Source: an uncultured Ruminococcus sp.
Lineage (GTDB): Bacteria > Bacillota > Clostridia > Oscillospirales > CAG-272
Assembly (NCBI GenBank): GCA_905202255.1
Contig: CAJKRH010000014.1
Location: forward strand, 1 to 39,947
DNA: 39,947 nucleotides
Direction: 5' to 3'
Part shown: one piece after another, positions 24,335 to 33,423 of the stretch
Layout: each line of letters starts with the position of its first letter
Numbering within the stretch: position 1 is the first letter of the stretch
Notes under the pieces: model-generated
The model's database searches: none
What the model was told of the DNA's origin: nothing
What the model saw: the letters and a program-made list of their open reading frames with translations, nothing else
Translations under genes and position numbers: made by a program

Positions 24335-24453
24335 TGATTTTTCAGAACTTTTGTTCGTATTTTTTTCTGCAAGCATCGATTTGCACCGCTTTGCTATGTA
24401 AAGTTGTCAAAAGTCTGCCAATATTTTTGGTCATTTACACGAATAGATTATTA

Positions 24454-24481
24454 TTGACATTTCTATATTAAATGATATAAT
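24454..24481 (+). promoter_or_regulatory. Promoter of solute-binding lipoprotein 1
   Basis: TTGACA (24454-24459), 16 bp, TATAAT (24476-24481), with an AAAGGAG ribosome-binding site just before the ATG at 24526. Confidence 0.85.
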
Positions 24482-24525
24482 ACTTATTAGAGTAAAAACT
24501 CGAATTATGCAAAAAAGGAGTTACT

Positions 24526-26124
24526 ATGAAAAGACTTTTATCACTTCTTCTCGCTGTGGCTATGGTAGTGTTCGTTCTCGCGTTCGCTGTTTCCTGCGGA
24601 GACAAGCCCGAGAATACCACCGCCTCCACCACAACCGAAAAGACAACGGACGGAACCAAGTCTACCACATCGTCTTCAAACGGCGATGCCGGCACTACTG
24701 CTTCCTCCGGGGCAACCTCCGGTTCCGATGTTTCCACATCCGATACCGACAGCACAACAGACACTACGGTGTCATCCGAGAACGACGGCAGAACCAAGCA
24801 TCCCGACTATCAGGATGTAAACTTCGGCGGAAGAACTTTCAAGTTCGCCGCTTCGATAGGTCAGCTCGCAACATGGGACTTCTATGAGATTACAGCGGAG
24901 TCCACAGGCGACGACAACATCATCACAGAAGGCATCATCGCAAGAAACGCAACTGTCGAATCCCTCTACAACTGCAAGATAGAGTGCGATTATACAAACG
25001 ATGCGCCCGCCTATGCCATGAACGATATGCAGCAGGGCAAGCATACGGTTGACTTCATCCTCTGGCTCTGGAATAACGCCGTTGACTATGACTGGACATA
25101 CAACATTGCCAATATGGATATCGACTTCTCTCACAGCTGGTGGGATCAGAATTACCACGAGTCATTCTCCTATACGGTAGACGGCGTTGACAAGTGCTAC
25201 AATATCTCCGGTAAATTCAACCTCCTCAGCTATGACGCAACATGGTCGCTCTTCTTCAATAAGGATGTTTACGAGAGACTCGTATCCGCCGGCAAGACTT
25301 CCATAGATATCTATGACGAAGTACGCAAGGGCACATGGACAATGGACAAGATGATTTCCCTCATGGATGCCGCAAAATCCGATGTAAACGGCGACCAGAA
25401 CATGAAATATGAAGACGGCGATATATTCGGCTGTGTTACCATAAACAACCAGTATTTCGCAACCTCACTCATCACGGCGGCAGGTCTCCGCATGACAACA
25501 AAAGAGAACGGCACACATCATGCTATCAGCTCGCAGAATACCGATGTCAAGGCATACAGTGCCGCTATAGATAAGGCTATCGAGCTCTGGCAGTCACCTG
25601 CTTTCCTTTCCACAAGCGGTTCAAACACGCAGAGTTCTCTTACAAACGGTCAGGCGCTCTTTGTTTCCGAGGTTCTCACGGTAGCACGCCGTATAACCGA
25701 TGAAAACGCACGCTTCTCCATCGTTCCTATTCCGAAGTATTCCGAGGATCAGGAGGACTACGCACAGCTCGTCTGCACAACAGGCGCGGGCCTCAAGGTT
25801 TCCGCTTCCATCACTGATATCAAGGCTACGGCAGACTTCCTCGAGGTATTCGGCTATCATTCCGAAAAAATTCTCTACCCCGCTTACATCAACTATTATA
25901 AGACGCAGTGCTTCTGCGAGGATGAATCAGGCGAAATGCTCGATATCGTTCTCCGCACAAGAGTATGGGAATATGACAACTTCAGAAACGGCGGCATGAT
26001 GAGCAGACTCACAAGCTTCATCACATCAGGCAAGAACCAGTTTACAAAGGCGCTCGCAAGCATGGGCAACTCTGCAAACTCCGTTTATGACAGCCATATG
26101 GCAACACTCAAGAAACTCAAATAA
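24526..26124 (+). CDS. Extracellular solute-binding lipoprotein 1, 532 aa
   Basis: A surface lipoprotein expected to bind a solute, probably a sugar or glycan fragment, for an ABC importer. The signal peptide is residues 1-23 with lipobox AVSC (C24). A Ser/Thr-rich low-complexity linker (about 28-85) tethers the domain beginning DYQDVNFGGRTF. Later segments such as SLFFNKDVYE, GTWTMDKMISLMDAAKSD, NGQALFVSEVL and IPKYSEDQEDYAQ are typical of family 1 binding proteins. It is closely similar to the next gene throughout. No permease or ATPase gene is nearby, so it either serves a distant transporter or acts as an orphan receptor. Confidence 0.88.
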   Translation: MKRLLSLLLAVAMVVFVLAFAVSCGDKPENTTASTTTEKTTDGTKSTTSSSNGDAGTTASSGATSGSDVSTSDTDSTTDTTVSSENDGRTKHPDYQDVNFGGRTFKFAASIGQLATWDFYEITAESTGDDNIITEGIIARNATVESLYNCKIECDYTNDAPAYAMNDMQQGKHTVDFILWLWNNAVDYDWTYNIANMDIDFSHSWWDQNYHESFSYTVDGVDKCYNISGKFNLLSYDATWSLFFNKDVYERLVSAGKTSIDIYDEVRKGTWTMDKMISLMDAAKSDVNGDQNMKYEDGDIFGCVTINNQYFATSLITAAGLRMTTKENGTHHAISSQNTDVKAYSAAIDKAIELWQSPAFLSTSGSNTQSSLTNGQALFVSEVLTVARRITDENARFSIVPIPKYSEDQEDYAQLVCTTGAGLKVSASITDIKATADFLEVFGYHSEKILYPAYINYYKTQCFCEDESGEMLDIVLRTRVWEYDNFRNGGMMSRLTSFITSGKNQFTKALASMGNSANSVYDSHMATLKKLK

Positions 26125-26135
26125 TCGACGATTAT

Positions 26136-26175
26136 AAAAAAGCATTCCGGCGGGAAACCGTCGGAATGCTTTTTT
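26136..26175 (+). terminator. Terminator of lipoprotein gene 1
   Basis: AAAAAAGCATTCCG and CGGAATGCTTTTTT form the stem; the loop is 12 nt. It lies 12 nt after the stop. Confidence 0.9.
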
Positions 26176-26265
26176 GTCGCTTTTTTACAGGCATTTTTGT
26201 TGATTTTTCATAACTCCACGCGTGATATATACTTCAATATATTGAATTTTGTATACTTTTATATG

Positions 26266-26293
26266 TTGACTTTTCGGTAAATAATGTTATAAT
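26266..26293 (+). promoter_or_regulatory. Promoter of solute-binding lipoprotein 2
   Basis: TTGACT (26266-26271), 16 bp, TATAAT (26288-26293). The spacing equals that of lipoprotein 1, and the start regions are nearly identical. Confidence 0.8.
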
Positions 26294-26343
26294 CAGATTA
26301 GAGCGATAGCCCAAAATATCATTTCAAGAGAAAAGGAGTTACT

Positions 26344-27945
26344 ATGAAAAGGTTTTTATCACTTCTTCTCGCTGTGGCTATGGTAGTATGCGTTCTCGCG
26401 TTCGCCGCTTCCTGCGGAGACAAGCCCGAGAACACCACCGCCTCCACCACAACCGAAAAGCAGACAGACGAAAGCAAATCCACCACATCTTCAGGCGAAG
26501 ATACCGGCACAACAGTTTCCTCCGAATCTACATCTTCCGGGGAAACATCCTCATCATCATCCGACAGCACATCGGAAACAGAAACGGTGGTGTCAACCGA
26601 AAATGACGGCAGAACCAAGCACCCCGACTATCAGGATGTGAACTTCGGCGGAAGAACATTCAATTTCGCTGCTTCCATCGGTCAGCTCTCGGGATGGGAT
26701 TTCTATGAGATTACAGCGGAATCCACAGGCGATGACAACCTTATCACAGAGGGAATCATCGCGAGAAACGCCGCGATAGAATCTCTCTATAACTGCAAAA
26801 TAGAATGTGTTTATACCGCAGGTTCCCCGAGCTACGCAGAAAACGATATAGCGCAGGGCAAGCATACGGTCGATTTCATCCTTTGGCTCTGGAGCAACGG
26901 CGTCGGCTACGACTGGACATACAATATAGCAAATATGGATGTGGACTTCTCTCACAGCTGGTGGGATAAATCACATCATGATACATTTTCCTATACTGTG
27001 GACGGCGTAGAGAGATGCTATGATATCTCGGGCAAATTCAATCTTCTCAGCTATGACGCAACATGGTCGCTCTTTTTCAATAAGGATGTATACGAGAGAC
27101 TCGTTTCAAGCGGCAAGACCTCTATCGATATCTATGATGAGGTTCGCCGCGGTACATGGACAATGGATAAGATGATCTCCCTCATGGATGCCGCGAAATC
27201 CGATGTAAACGGCGACCAAGTGATGAAATATGAAGACGGCGATATCTTCGGCTGCGTCACTATAAATAATCAATATCTCGCGACAGCGCTTATCTCCGCC
27301 ATTGACCTGCATATGACAACAAAAGAAAACGGCAGACCCGTAGCCATCAATTCGCAGAATACCGATGTCAAGGCTTACAGTGCCGCCATAGACAAGGCTA
27401 TCGAGCTCTGGCAGTCGCCCGCTTTCCTTTCCACATCGATGGCAAATACACACAGCGCACTCACAAACGGACAGTCGCTTTTCGTTTCGGAGGTGCTCAA
27501 GGTATCGCGCATCATAAACGATGAAAATGCTCGTTATTCCATCGTTCCCATCCCGAAATATTCCGAGGAGCAGGAAGATTACGCACAGCTTATATGTACC
27601 ACAGGCGCGGGTATCAAAGTCTCCGCTTCCATCACCGATGTAAAAGCCACATCGCAGTTTCTCGAGGTGTTCGGTTATCACTCCGAAAAGATTCTCTACC
27701 CCGCTTATGTAAACTACTATAAAGATCAGTGCTTCTGCGAAGAGGAAGCGGGCGAAATGCTTGATATCGTCCTCCGCACAAGAGTCTGGGAATATGATAT
27801 TTTCAGAAACGGCGGCATGATGACAAGAATCACCTCTTTCATCGTAACAGGCAAAAACCAGTTTACCAAGGCGCTCGCAAGCATGGGCAACTCCGCAAAT
27901 TCAGTAATAGAAAGCCACATGAACGCTCTCAGCAAACTCAGATAA
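26344..27945 (+). CDS. Extracellular solute-binding lipoprotein 2, 533 aa
   Basis: A tandem paralogue of the gene at 24526, roughly three-quarters identical by eye, with lipobox AASC (C24). The similarity drops in the Ser/Thr linker (about 28-85), and the remaining differences include GQLSGWDF for GQLATWDF, SMANTHSAL for SGSNTQSSL and AIDLHMTTKENGRPV for AAGLRMTTKENGTHH, some of which may lie in the ligand pocket. Separate promoters and a terminator between the two genes allow independent expression. The ligand is unknown. A hairpin follows the gene. Confidence 0.88.
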   Translation: MKRFLSLLLAVAMVVCVLAFAASCGDKPENTTASTTTEKQTDESKSTTSSGEDTGTTVSSESTSSGETSSSSSDSTSETETVVSTENDGRTKHPDYQDVNFGGRTFNFAASIGQLSGWDFYEITAESTGDDNLITEGIIARNAAIESLYNCKIECVYTAGSPSYAENDIAQGKHTVDFILWLWSNGVGYDWTYNIANMDVDFSHSWWDKSHHDTFSYTVDGVERCYDISGKFNLLSYDATWSLFFNKDVYERLVSSGKTSIDIYDEVRRGTWTMDKMISLMDAAKSDVNGDQVMKYEDGDIFGCVTINNQYLATALISAIDLHMTTKENGRPVAINSQNTDVKAYSAAIDKAIELWQSPAFLSTSMANTHSALTNGQSLFVSEVLKVSRIINDENARYSIVPIPKYSEEQEDYAQLICTTGAGIKVSASITDVKATSQFLEVFGYHSEKILYPAYVNYYKDQCFCEEEAGEMLDIVLRTRVWEYDIFRNGGMMTRITSFIVTGKNQFTKALASMGNSANSVIESHMNALSKLR

Positions 27946-27960
27946 TCGCAATACGATAAA

Positions 27961-27992
27961 GCCCCCGTTCCGACACTTGTCGGAACGGGGGC
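27961..27992. terminator. GC-rich hairpin after lipoprotein 2 (copy 1)
   Basis: GCCCCCGTTCCGACA and its complement form a 15-bp stem. On the plus strand it is followed by TACTGTCT rather than a T tract. It is nearly identical to 28221-28252, and the MITE-like repeat lies between the two. Confidence 0.7.
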
Positions 27993-28002
27993 TACTGTCT
28001 AT

Positions 28003-28210
28003 CGAAAAAGTATTTTTTACTGCAAAAACAGATAAAAGCATTTATTGTATAGCCTTCTCCTGCGGGAGAAGGGGGACCGCGGTAGCGGTGGATGAGGAGT
28101 AAAATTGAAATTTTGACGCAAATATTTCTATAGCAGGTTTATAGACACCTCATCCTTTTTTGCTATTTCTACACATTAGCAAAACTACTTTTTGAATTTA
28201 GAGTTTTTCG
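28003..28210. repeat. MITE-like repeat, copy 1 (208 bp, internally rearranged)
   Basis: It shares about 170 bp with 33879-34127, from CGAAAAAGTATTTTTTACTG through the CCTTCTCCTGCGGGAGAAGG palindrome to ACACCTCATCC, and the right end GAATTTAG...TTTTTCG. The palindromic right arm GGCTGCCACCTTCC... of the other copy is replaced by unrelated bases. Ends are CGAAAAA/TTTTTCG. No transposase is present. The core is a kind I remember as abundant in Oscillospiraceae genomes. Confidence 0.8.
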
Positions 28211-28220
28211 GCACTCTGAA

Positions 28221-28258
28221 GCCCCCGTTCCGACAAATGTCGGAACGGGGGCTTTTTT
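28221..28258 (+). terminator. Terminator hairpin (copy 2) with T tract
   Basis: The same 15-bp stem as 27961-27992, here followed by TTTTTTAA on the plus strand. It may be the original terminator of lipoprotein 2; it also lies just beyond the isocitrate dehydrogenase stop at 28268 on the other strand. Confidence 0.8.
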
Positions 28259-28267
28259 AACTTCTTT

Positions 28268-29425
28268 TTACAGTATCTTTTTATATGTATCAATCACATA
28301 TTCGCCGAAAGCCTCGCAGGTTGCTCCGCTCCTGTCTCCTGTGACGGCAAGCGCCTTTTCGCTCTGCGTGCATATTTCCATCGCACATGAAAGCTTATCA
28401 GCCTTGCCGCTCATGCCGATATGGCGCAGCAGCATTTCGCAGGCTTTGAAAATGCTCGAGGGATTTGCGTATTCGCCCAGCCCCTCTTCTATCATTCGCG
28501 GTGCGCTTCCGTGTATCGCTTCAAACATGGCGTATCTGTCGCCGATGTTTGCGCTCCCCGCCGTGCCTACGCCGCCCTGAATCTGCGCTGCCTCATCGGT
28601 GATGATGTCGCCGTAGAGATTAGGCAGGAGAAATACCTGAAAAGAACTGCGTATATCTTCATTTACGAGGTTTGCGCTCATTATATCGATATACCAGTCC
28701 TGAGCGGTGATACCTTCGTATTCGGCGGCAATCTCATTGCATATGGCGGAGAATTTTCCGTCCGTTTTTTTCATGATATTTGCCTTTGTAACTATGGAAA
28801 CGCTCGTTTTGCCGTTTGCCTTGGCATAGTCGAAGGCAGCTCGGGCAATTCTCTTTGTGCCGAGGTCTGTCGTCACCTTGAAGTCAAAGGCGAGCTTATC
28901 CGGCACCTCGATTCCCTTTGAGCCGAGAACATATTCACCCTCGGTATTTTCGCGGAAAAATATCCAGTCGATATCCTTCTCGGGGATGCAGACGGGACGC
29001 ACATTGGCATAGAGGTCAAGCTCACGGCGAAGCGTGACATTCGCGCTCTCCATCGTGCCGCCCTTCGGCGTTGTCGTCGGTCCTTTCAGCAGAACATGGC
29101 AATTTTTTATTGCCGCAAGCGTATCCTCGGGCACAGATTTGCCGAGCGCAAGGCGGTTTTCTATCGTCAGCCCGTCTATGCGGCGAAGCTCCGCTTTGCC
29201 CGCCGCTATCTCGTCCGAAAGAATAACCGAGAGCAGCTTTTCCGCCTGCTTCATGATGATTGGACCTATCCCGTCGCCGTCGCATATGCCGATTACCGTT
29301 TTATCAAGCGCGGCAAAATCCGTCTTGCCGCTGTCACCGGCCATTTTTTCGCATCTTGCGAGCTGAGAGTGAAGGAGCTCCTCAAAATGCGCCGTCGCTT
29401 CTTTTATATATTTTTCGTCTGTCAT
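28268..29425 (-). CDS. Isocitrate dehydrogenase (NAD-type), 385 aa
   Basis: It oxidises isocitrate to 2-oxoglutarate in the cytosol. The start at 29425 follows GGAGGAAAA and overlaps the aconitase end; a longer frame to 29539 lies inside that gene. CDGDGIGP is near residue 50; the phosphate-binding segment SANVTLRRELDLYANVRP has the serine and two arginines of isocitrate enzymes; ENTEGEY follows; and GDIITDEAAQIQGGVG plus IHGSAPR are the family's metal and cofactor region. 3-Isopropylmalate dehydrogenase is the alternative, but the aconitase and Re-citrate synthase partners and the SANV segment favour isocitrate. Last gene of the operon. Confidence 0.88.
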   Translation of the reverse strand: MTDEKYIKEATAHFEELLHSQLARCEKMAGDSGKTDFAALDKTVIGICDGDGIGPIIMKQAEKLLSVILSDEIAAGKAELRRIDGLTIENRLALGKSVPEDTLAAIKNCHVLLKGPTTTPKGGTMESANVTLRRELDLYANVRPVCIPEKDIDWIFFRENTEGEYVLGSKGIEVPDKLAFDFKVTTDLGTKRIARAAFDYAKANGKTSVSIVTKANIMKKTDGKFSAICNEIAAEYEGITAQDWYIDIMSANLVNEDIRSSFQVFLLPNLYGDIITDEAAQIQGGVGTAGSANIGDRYAMFEAIHGSAPRMIEEGLGEYANPSSIFKACEMLLRHIGMSGKADKLSCAMEICTQSEKALAVTGDRSGATCEAFGEYVIDTYKKIL

Positions 29426-29426
29426 T

Positions 29427-31361
29427 TTATTTTCCTCCGCAGGTTTTTGTGTAGATGAGAAGTCCGCCCGCGCGCAGAATTTCCTTCTGCCTCTCGGAGA
29501 AGCTGCAGGAGAGCACGGCACTCTCGCCGCTCGACTCATCCGTGAGCGTTATTTTGCCGCTGTCAAGCCCCGCATATATATCGGAAAGCTTCAGCATATC
29601 GCCCTGTATAAACTTATCATAGTCCGCCTCGTTTTCAAAAGTGAGAGGCAGTATTCCCGCGTTTATCAGATTTGAAATATGTATGCGGGCAAAGCTTTTG
29701 GCAATGACCGCCCTTACGCCGAGATAGAGCGGCACGAGAGCCGCATGTTCGCGCGATGAACCCTGACCGTAGTTCACGCCGCCGATTATAATGCTCTTCC
29801 CCGCCGCCTTTGCTCTCTCGGAAAATGTCGGGTCGCAGACCTCGAAGCAATATTTAGAGAGATACGGAATATTTGAGCGGTAAGGGAGTATTTTCGCGCC
29901 CGCCGGCATGATGTGATCTGTTGTAATATTGTCGCCGACCTTGATTGTCAGTTTTGCCTCGATGGTGTCTGCGAGCGGCACCGTCTCGGGGAGCGGCTTT
30001 ATATTGGGTCCGCGTAAAATCTCCACGCTGTCCGCCTCCGCCTCGCTTACGGGAGCGAGAACGGCACTGTCGTCCGTGCGGAAGCTCTCCGGCATATTTA
30101 TCCCGGGATAGTCTCCGAGCGTTCTCGGGTCGGTGATGTAGCCTGTGAGCGCGGAAGCCGCCGCTATCTCGGGCGAAACGAGATAGACCTGTGCGTCTCT
30201 CGTGCCGCTTCTGCCCTCAAAATTGCGGTTGAATGTGCGAAGCGAAACACCTGCGCTGTTCGGCGAGAAGCCCATACCTATGCACGGTCCGCAGGCACAT
30301 TCCAGCACTCTTGCGCCCGAGGCAAGTATATCGGAGAGAGCGCCGCAATCGGCGAGCATTGTGAGCACCTGCTTTGACCCGGGCGAAACGGAAAGGCTCA
30401 CATTCTCCGCTATATGCCTGCCGCGCAGTATCGCGGCTACCCTGAGCATATCGCGAAGCGATGAGTTTGTACATGAGCCGATGCATACCTGATCCACCTT
30501 CACACCCGAAAGCTCATCCGCGCGTTTTATATTGTCGGGGCTGTGCGGGCAGGCGAGAAGCGGCGTGAGCGCAGAGAGGTCTATATCTATCACTCTGTCA
30601 TATACCGCATCGCTGTCGCTCGAGAGCGGCGTATAGTCCGCTTCTCTGCCCTCGGCGCGCAGAAAATCGTGCGTTATCTCGTCGGAGGGGAAAATAGAGG
30701 TGGTGGCGCCCAGTTCCGTACCCATATTCGTTATCGTCGCCCTCTCGGGAACGGAAAGCGTCTTTATTCCCTCGCCGCCCCATTCGATTATATAGCCTAC
30801 GCCGCCCTTTACGGAAAGTATGCGGAGAAGCTCAAGACTTACATCCTTGGCACTCACCCATGGGCGAAGCTTTCCCGTGAGATTTATCTTCATCATCTTC
30901 GGCATGGTGATGCAGTATGCACCGCCTCCCATGGCAACGGCAACATCAAGTCCGCCCGCACCGAAAGCGAGCATGCCGATACCGCCGCCCGTCGGCGTAT
31001 GGCTGTCCGAGCCGATGAGCGTCATTCCCGGCACACCGAAGCGCTCGAGATGCACCTGATGGCAGATGCCGTTTCCGGGGCGCGAGAAGTAAATTCCGTG
31101 CTTCTTTGCCACACTCTGGATATATCTGTGGTCATCCGCGTTTTCAAAACCCGACTGCAGTGTGTTGTGGTCTATATAGGCTATCGACTTCTTCGTTTTT
31201 ACTCTCGGAACGCCTATCGCCTCAAATTCGAGATAAGCCATCGTGCCCGTTGCGTCCTGCGTGAGCGTCTGGTCTATGCGAAGCGCTATCTCGCTGCCGA
31301 CATTCATTTCGCCGCCGACAAGATGCGCCTTTATTATCTTCTGTGCTATCGTGAGTCCCAT
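29427..31361 (-). CDS. Aconitate hydratase, 644 aa
   Basis: A [4Fe-4S] enzyme that converts citrate to isocitrate. Cluster ligands are C297 (IGSCTNSS) and C357/C360 (ACGPCIGM). GSDSHTPTGGGIGMLAFGAGG (around 117-137) is typical. The swivel domain has DNITTDHIMPAG, then GGVNYGQGSSREHAAL with the catalytic serine loop, and SFARIHISNLINAGILPLTF. The size of about 640 matches the shorter aconitase branch found in clostridia and mitochondria-like forms rather than the 890-aa AcnA. AAGGAG precedes the ATG; the gene begins 2 nt after the regulator stop and overlaps the dehydrogenase ribosome-binding site. Confidence 0.95.
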   Translation of the reverse strand: MGLTIAQKIIKAHLVGGEMNVGSEIALRIDQTLTQDATGTMAYLEFEAIGVPRVKTKKSIAYIDHNTLQSGFENADDHRYIQSVAKKHGIYFSRPGNGICHQVHLERFGVPGMTLIGSDSHTPTGGGIGMLAFGAGGLDVAVAMGGGAYCITMPKMMKINLTGKLRPWVSAKDVSLELLRILSVKGGVGYIIEWGGEGIKTLSVPERATITNMGTELGATTSIFPSDEITHDFLRAEGREADYTPLSSDSDAVYDRVIDIDLSALTPLLACPHSPDNIKRADELSGVKVDQVCIGSCTNSSLRDMLRVAAILRGRHIAENVSLSVSPGSKQVLTMLADCGALSDILASGARVLECACGPCIGMGFSPNSAGVSLRTFNRNFEGRSGTRDAQVYLVSPEIAAASALTGYITDPRTLGDYPGINMPESFRTDDSAVLAPVSEAEADSVEILRGPNIKPLPETVPLADTIEAKLTIKVGDNITTDHIMPAGAKILPYRSNIPYLSKYCFEVCDPTFSERAKAAGKSIIIGGVNYGQGSSREHAALVPLYLGVRAVIAKSFARIHISNLINAGILPLTFENEADYDKFIQGDMLKLSDIYAGLDSGKITLTDESSGESAVLSCSFSERQKEILRAGGLLIYTKTCGGK

Positions 31362-31363
31362 TT

Positions 31364-32023
31364 TCAGTTCTCCTTATTACCGTGTATTGCCGCGAGAATG
31401 CTGTCCCGCGCATTTTTTATATGCTCCGTGGCAAGCTCCTCGGCGCGCTTTGTGTCGTGCGCCGCGAGCGCCTCGTATATCTGCTCGTGCTCTCTTGCCG
31501 CCGCCTCGGCTCTCGCATCGTTTTCAACGGAAAGCCTGCGGAATCTGCGCACCTTGCGGTGCAGATTTTCCAGTATTTCGAGCAGTGTTCTGCTGCCGCA
31601 GTATTCGTAAACAAGCTTGTGAAATTCGCTGTCCGTATCGCGCATTCCGTCGGGCGCGTGGCGCTTCGCATAAAAAAGCTGAAGCTCCAGCATGTCACGG
31701 AGCTTTTTCAGCTCCTCGTCCGTTATCTTCTCGGCACACATGGAAAAGGCAAGCCCCTCTATGCGCGAGCGTATCTCATAAATATCGTTGATGTCGTCCT
31801 CATCAAAGCGGCATACAGCCATGCCTTTGCCCGTCTCATAAATCAGATTTTCCTGCATCAGGCGCTTGAGCGCCTCGCGCACGGGGGTTCTCGAAACATC
31901 CAGCTCGGCACAGAGCTTCAGCTCGGTCAGCATTTCGCCCGGGGCATATTTCCCGCTGAGGATATCGTCCTCCAGCCGCTCGAAAACCCTGTCTGCCATG
32001 GAAACAGTCTGTGACCTCTCCAT
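31364..32023 (-). CDS. GntR-family regulator with FCD domain, 219 aa
   Basis: A DNA-binding repressor or activator of the FadR branch. The N-terminal winged helix has RVFERLEDDILSGKYAPGEML and ELDVSRTPVREALKRL; the all-helical FCD ligand domain (about 78-210) carries DSEFHKLVYEYCGS and further acidic/histidine residues that could hold a metal with a carboxylate ligand. Two ATGs lie in tandem (32026 and 32023); the AAGGAGG spacing favours the second. Its position between Re-citrate synthase and aconitase, and the palindrome at 33424-33441, suggest it regulates this operon in response to a pathway acid such as citrate or 2-oxoglutarate; the ligand is inference. Confidence 0.92.
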   Translation of the reverse strand: MERSQTVSMADRVFERLEDDILSGKYAPGEMLTELKLCAELDVSRTPVREALKRLMQENLIYETGKGMAVCRFDEDDINDIYEIRSRIEGLAFSMCAEKITDEELKKLRDMLELQLFYAKRHAPDGMRDTDSEFHKLVYEYCGSRTLLEILENLHRKVRRFRRLSVENDARAEAAAREHEQIYEALAAHDTKRAEELATEHIKNARDSILAAIHGNKEN

Positions 32024-32033
32024 CATACCCTCC

Positions 32034-33401
32034 TTAATCCTTGCCGCCCGTTATCTCGCGTATCTTCTCAATAACCTCTTCATTGGAAATGGCGGTCTGC
32101 CTTCCGTTTTCATACATATCATCGACCCAGCCCTTGAGCGCGAGCACAAGCGGACTCTTCTTGTCCACAGCCTTTTCGCCGGAGAGACGCAGATTGTCGT
32201 TTATCCAGTAGGCGATTCCCGCAAGCCCCGAGGTTTTCGTTATCATAACGCCCGCGCTCCTGCCGAGAATCTTCTTTGTATCAAAAATATTGTATATCTC
32301 CTCATCCTTGAGAAGCCCGTCGGCATGGATGCCCGCCTTTGTGACATTGAAATTCTTGCCTGCAAAAGGCGTCATCGGCGGTATGCTGTAGCCTATTTCG
32401 TTTTTGAAATATTCCGCTATCTCGGTTATCACAGTAGGATCCATCCCGTCAAAGGTGCCGCGCAGGGAGGCATATTCCATCACCATCGCCTCAAGCGGAA
32501 TATTTCCCGTGCGTTCGCCTATGCCGAGCATCGAGCAGTTGACGGCGGATGCGCCGTAGAGCCATGCCGTCGCCGCGTTGGAGACAGCCTTGTAGAAGTC
32601 ATTGTGCCCATGCCATTCAAGCATTTCACTCGGCACATCCGAGTAGTGCTGGAGACCGTAGACTATGCCCGGCACGCTTCTCGGGAGCGCAACCTCGGTA
32701 TAAGGTATGCCGTAGCCCATTGTGTCGCAGGCGCGAATTTTCACGGGGATTCCCGCATCGTCGGACATCTGCTGGAGCTTGTTTACAAAAGGCACTACGA
32801 AGCCGTAGAAATCCGCTCTCGTTATATCCTCGAGGTGACATCTCGGCACTATTCCCGCCTCAAAAGCGTCGGCAACGGCGGAGAGATACATATTCATCGC
32901 CTCGCTTCTCTTCATTTTCAGCTTTTTGAAAATATGATAGTCCGAGGCGGAGACAAGTATTCCCGTTTCCTTTATTCCCATGTCACGCACGAGGCGGAAA
33001 TCCTCCTTGTTTGCGCGGATCCATGTCGTTATCTCCGGAAATTTATAGCCGAGCGCCATGCATTTTTCCACAGCTTCCCTGTCCTTCTTGCTGTATACGA
33101 AAAATTCGCTCTGGCGGATTATTCCGTTTTCGCCGCCGAGCCGCGCAAGCATCTTGTAGAGGTCGACTATCTGCTGAACCGTATAAGGCTCGACAGACTG
33201 CTGCCCGTCGCGGAAAGTGGTGTCCGTTATCCATATATGCTCGGGCATGCCCATAGGCACGCGGCGGTGGTTGAAAGGCACCTTCGGCACGGCATCATAG
33301 GGATAAATATCGCGATAGAGGTTCGGGTCGTCTATGTCCTGGAGCTGATATCTGTATGATTTCTGCTCAAGCAGGTTTGTTTTTGATGAAATTTCAAGCA
33401 T
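32034..33401 (-). CDS. Probable Re-citrate synthase, 455 aa
   Basis: It would condense oxaloacetate and acetyl-CoA to citrate with Re stereochemistry, as in Clostridium kluyveri. The protein belongs to the HMGL/2-isopropylmalate synthase superfamily: a TIM barrel with ITDTTFRDGQQS (D60, R64, D65) and the metal-binding HGHND (264-268), GIGERTGN, and GIHADGLL. The N-terminal 50 residues preceding the barrel and the end of about 455 residues match the Re-citrate synthase layout better than isopropylmalate synthase, which has a long regulatory domain. Homocitrate or citramalate synthase are alternatives. Co-location with aconitase and isocitrate dehydrogenase supports citrate. The start at 33401 follows GGGAGG. 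Confidence 0.85.
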   Translation of the reverse strand: MLEISSKTNLLEQKSYRYQLQDIDDPNLYRDIYPYDAVPKVPFNHRRVPMGMPEHIWITDTTFRDGQQSVEPYTVQQIVDLYKMLARLGGENGIIRQSEFFVYSKKDREAVEKCMALGYKFPEITTWIRANKEDFRLVRDMGIKETGILVSASDYHIFKKLKMKRSEAMNMYLSAVADAFEAGIVPRCHLEDITRADFYGFVVPFVNKLQQMSDDAGIPVKIRACDTMGYGIPYTEVALPRSVPGIVYGLQHYSDVPSEMLEWHGHNDFYKAVSNAATAWLYGASAVNCSMLGIGERTGNIPLEAMVMEYASLRGTFDGMDPTVITEIAEYFKNEIGYSIPPMTPFAGKNFNVTKAGIHADGLLKDEEIYNIFDTKKILGRSAGVMITKTSGLAGIAYWINDNLRLSGEKAVDKKSPLVLALKGWVDDMYENGRQTAISNEEVIEKIREITGGKD

Positions 33402-33423
33402 GGTTCTGCCTCCCATTGTATTA

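Noticed and set aside
28080..28140. Possible CRISPR-like repeat units near the palindromes
   Set aside because: There are only two dispersed copies of the whole element and no regular repeat-spacer spacing; no array is present anywhere in the window.
31866..33359. 497-codon plus-strand frame opposite Re-citrate synthase and the regulator
   Set aside because: It covers two well-supported genes on the other strand and has no recognisable protein content.
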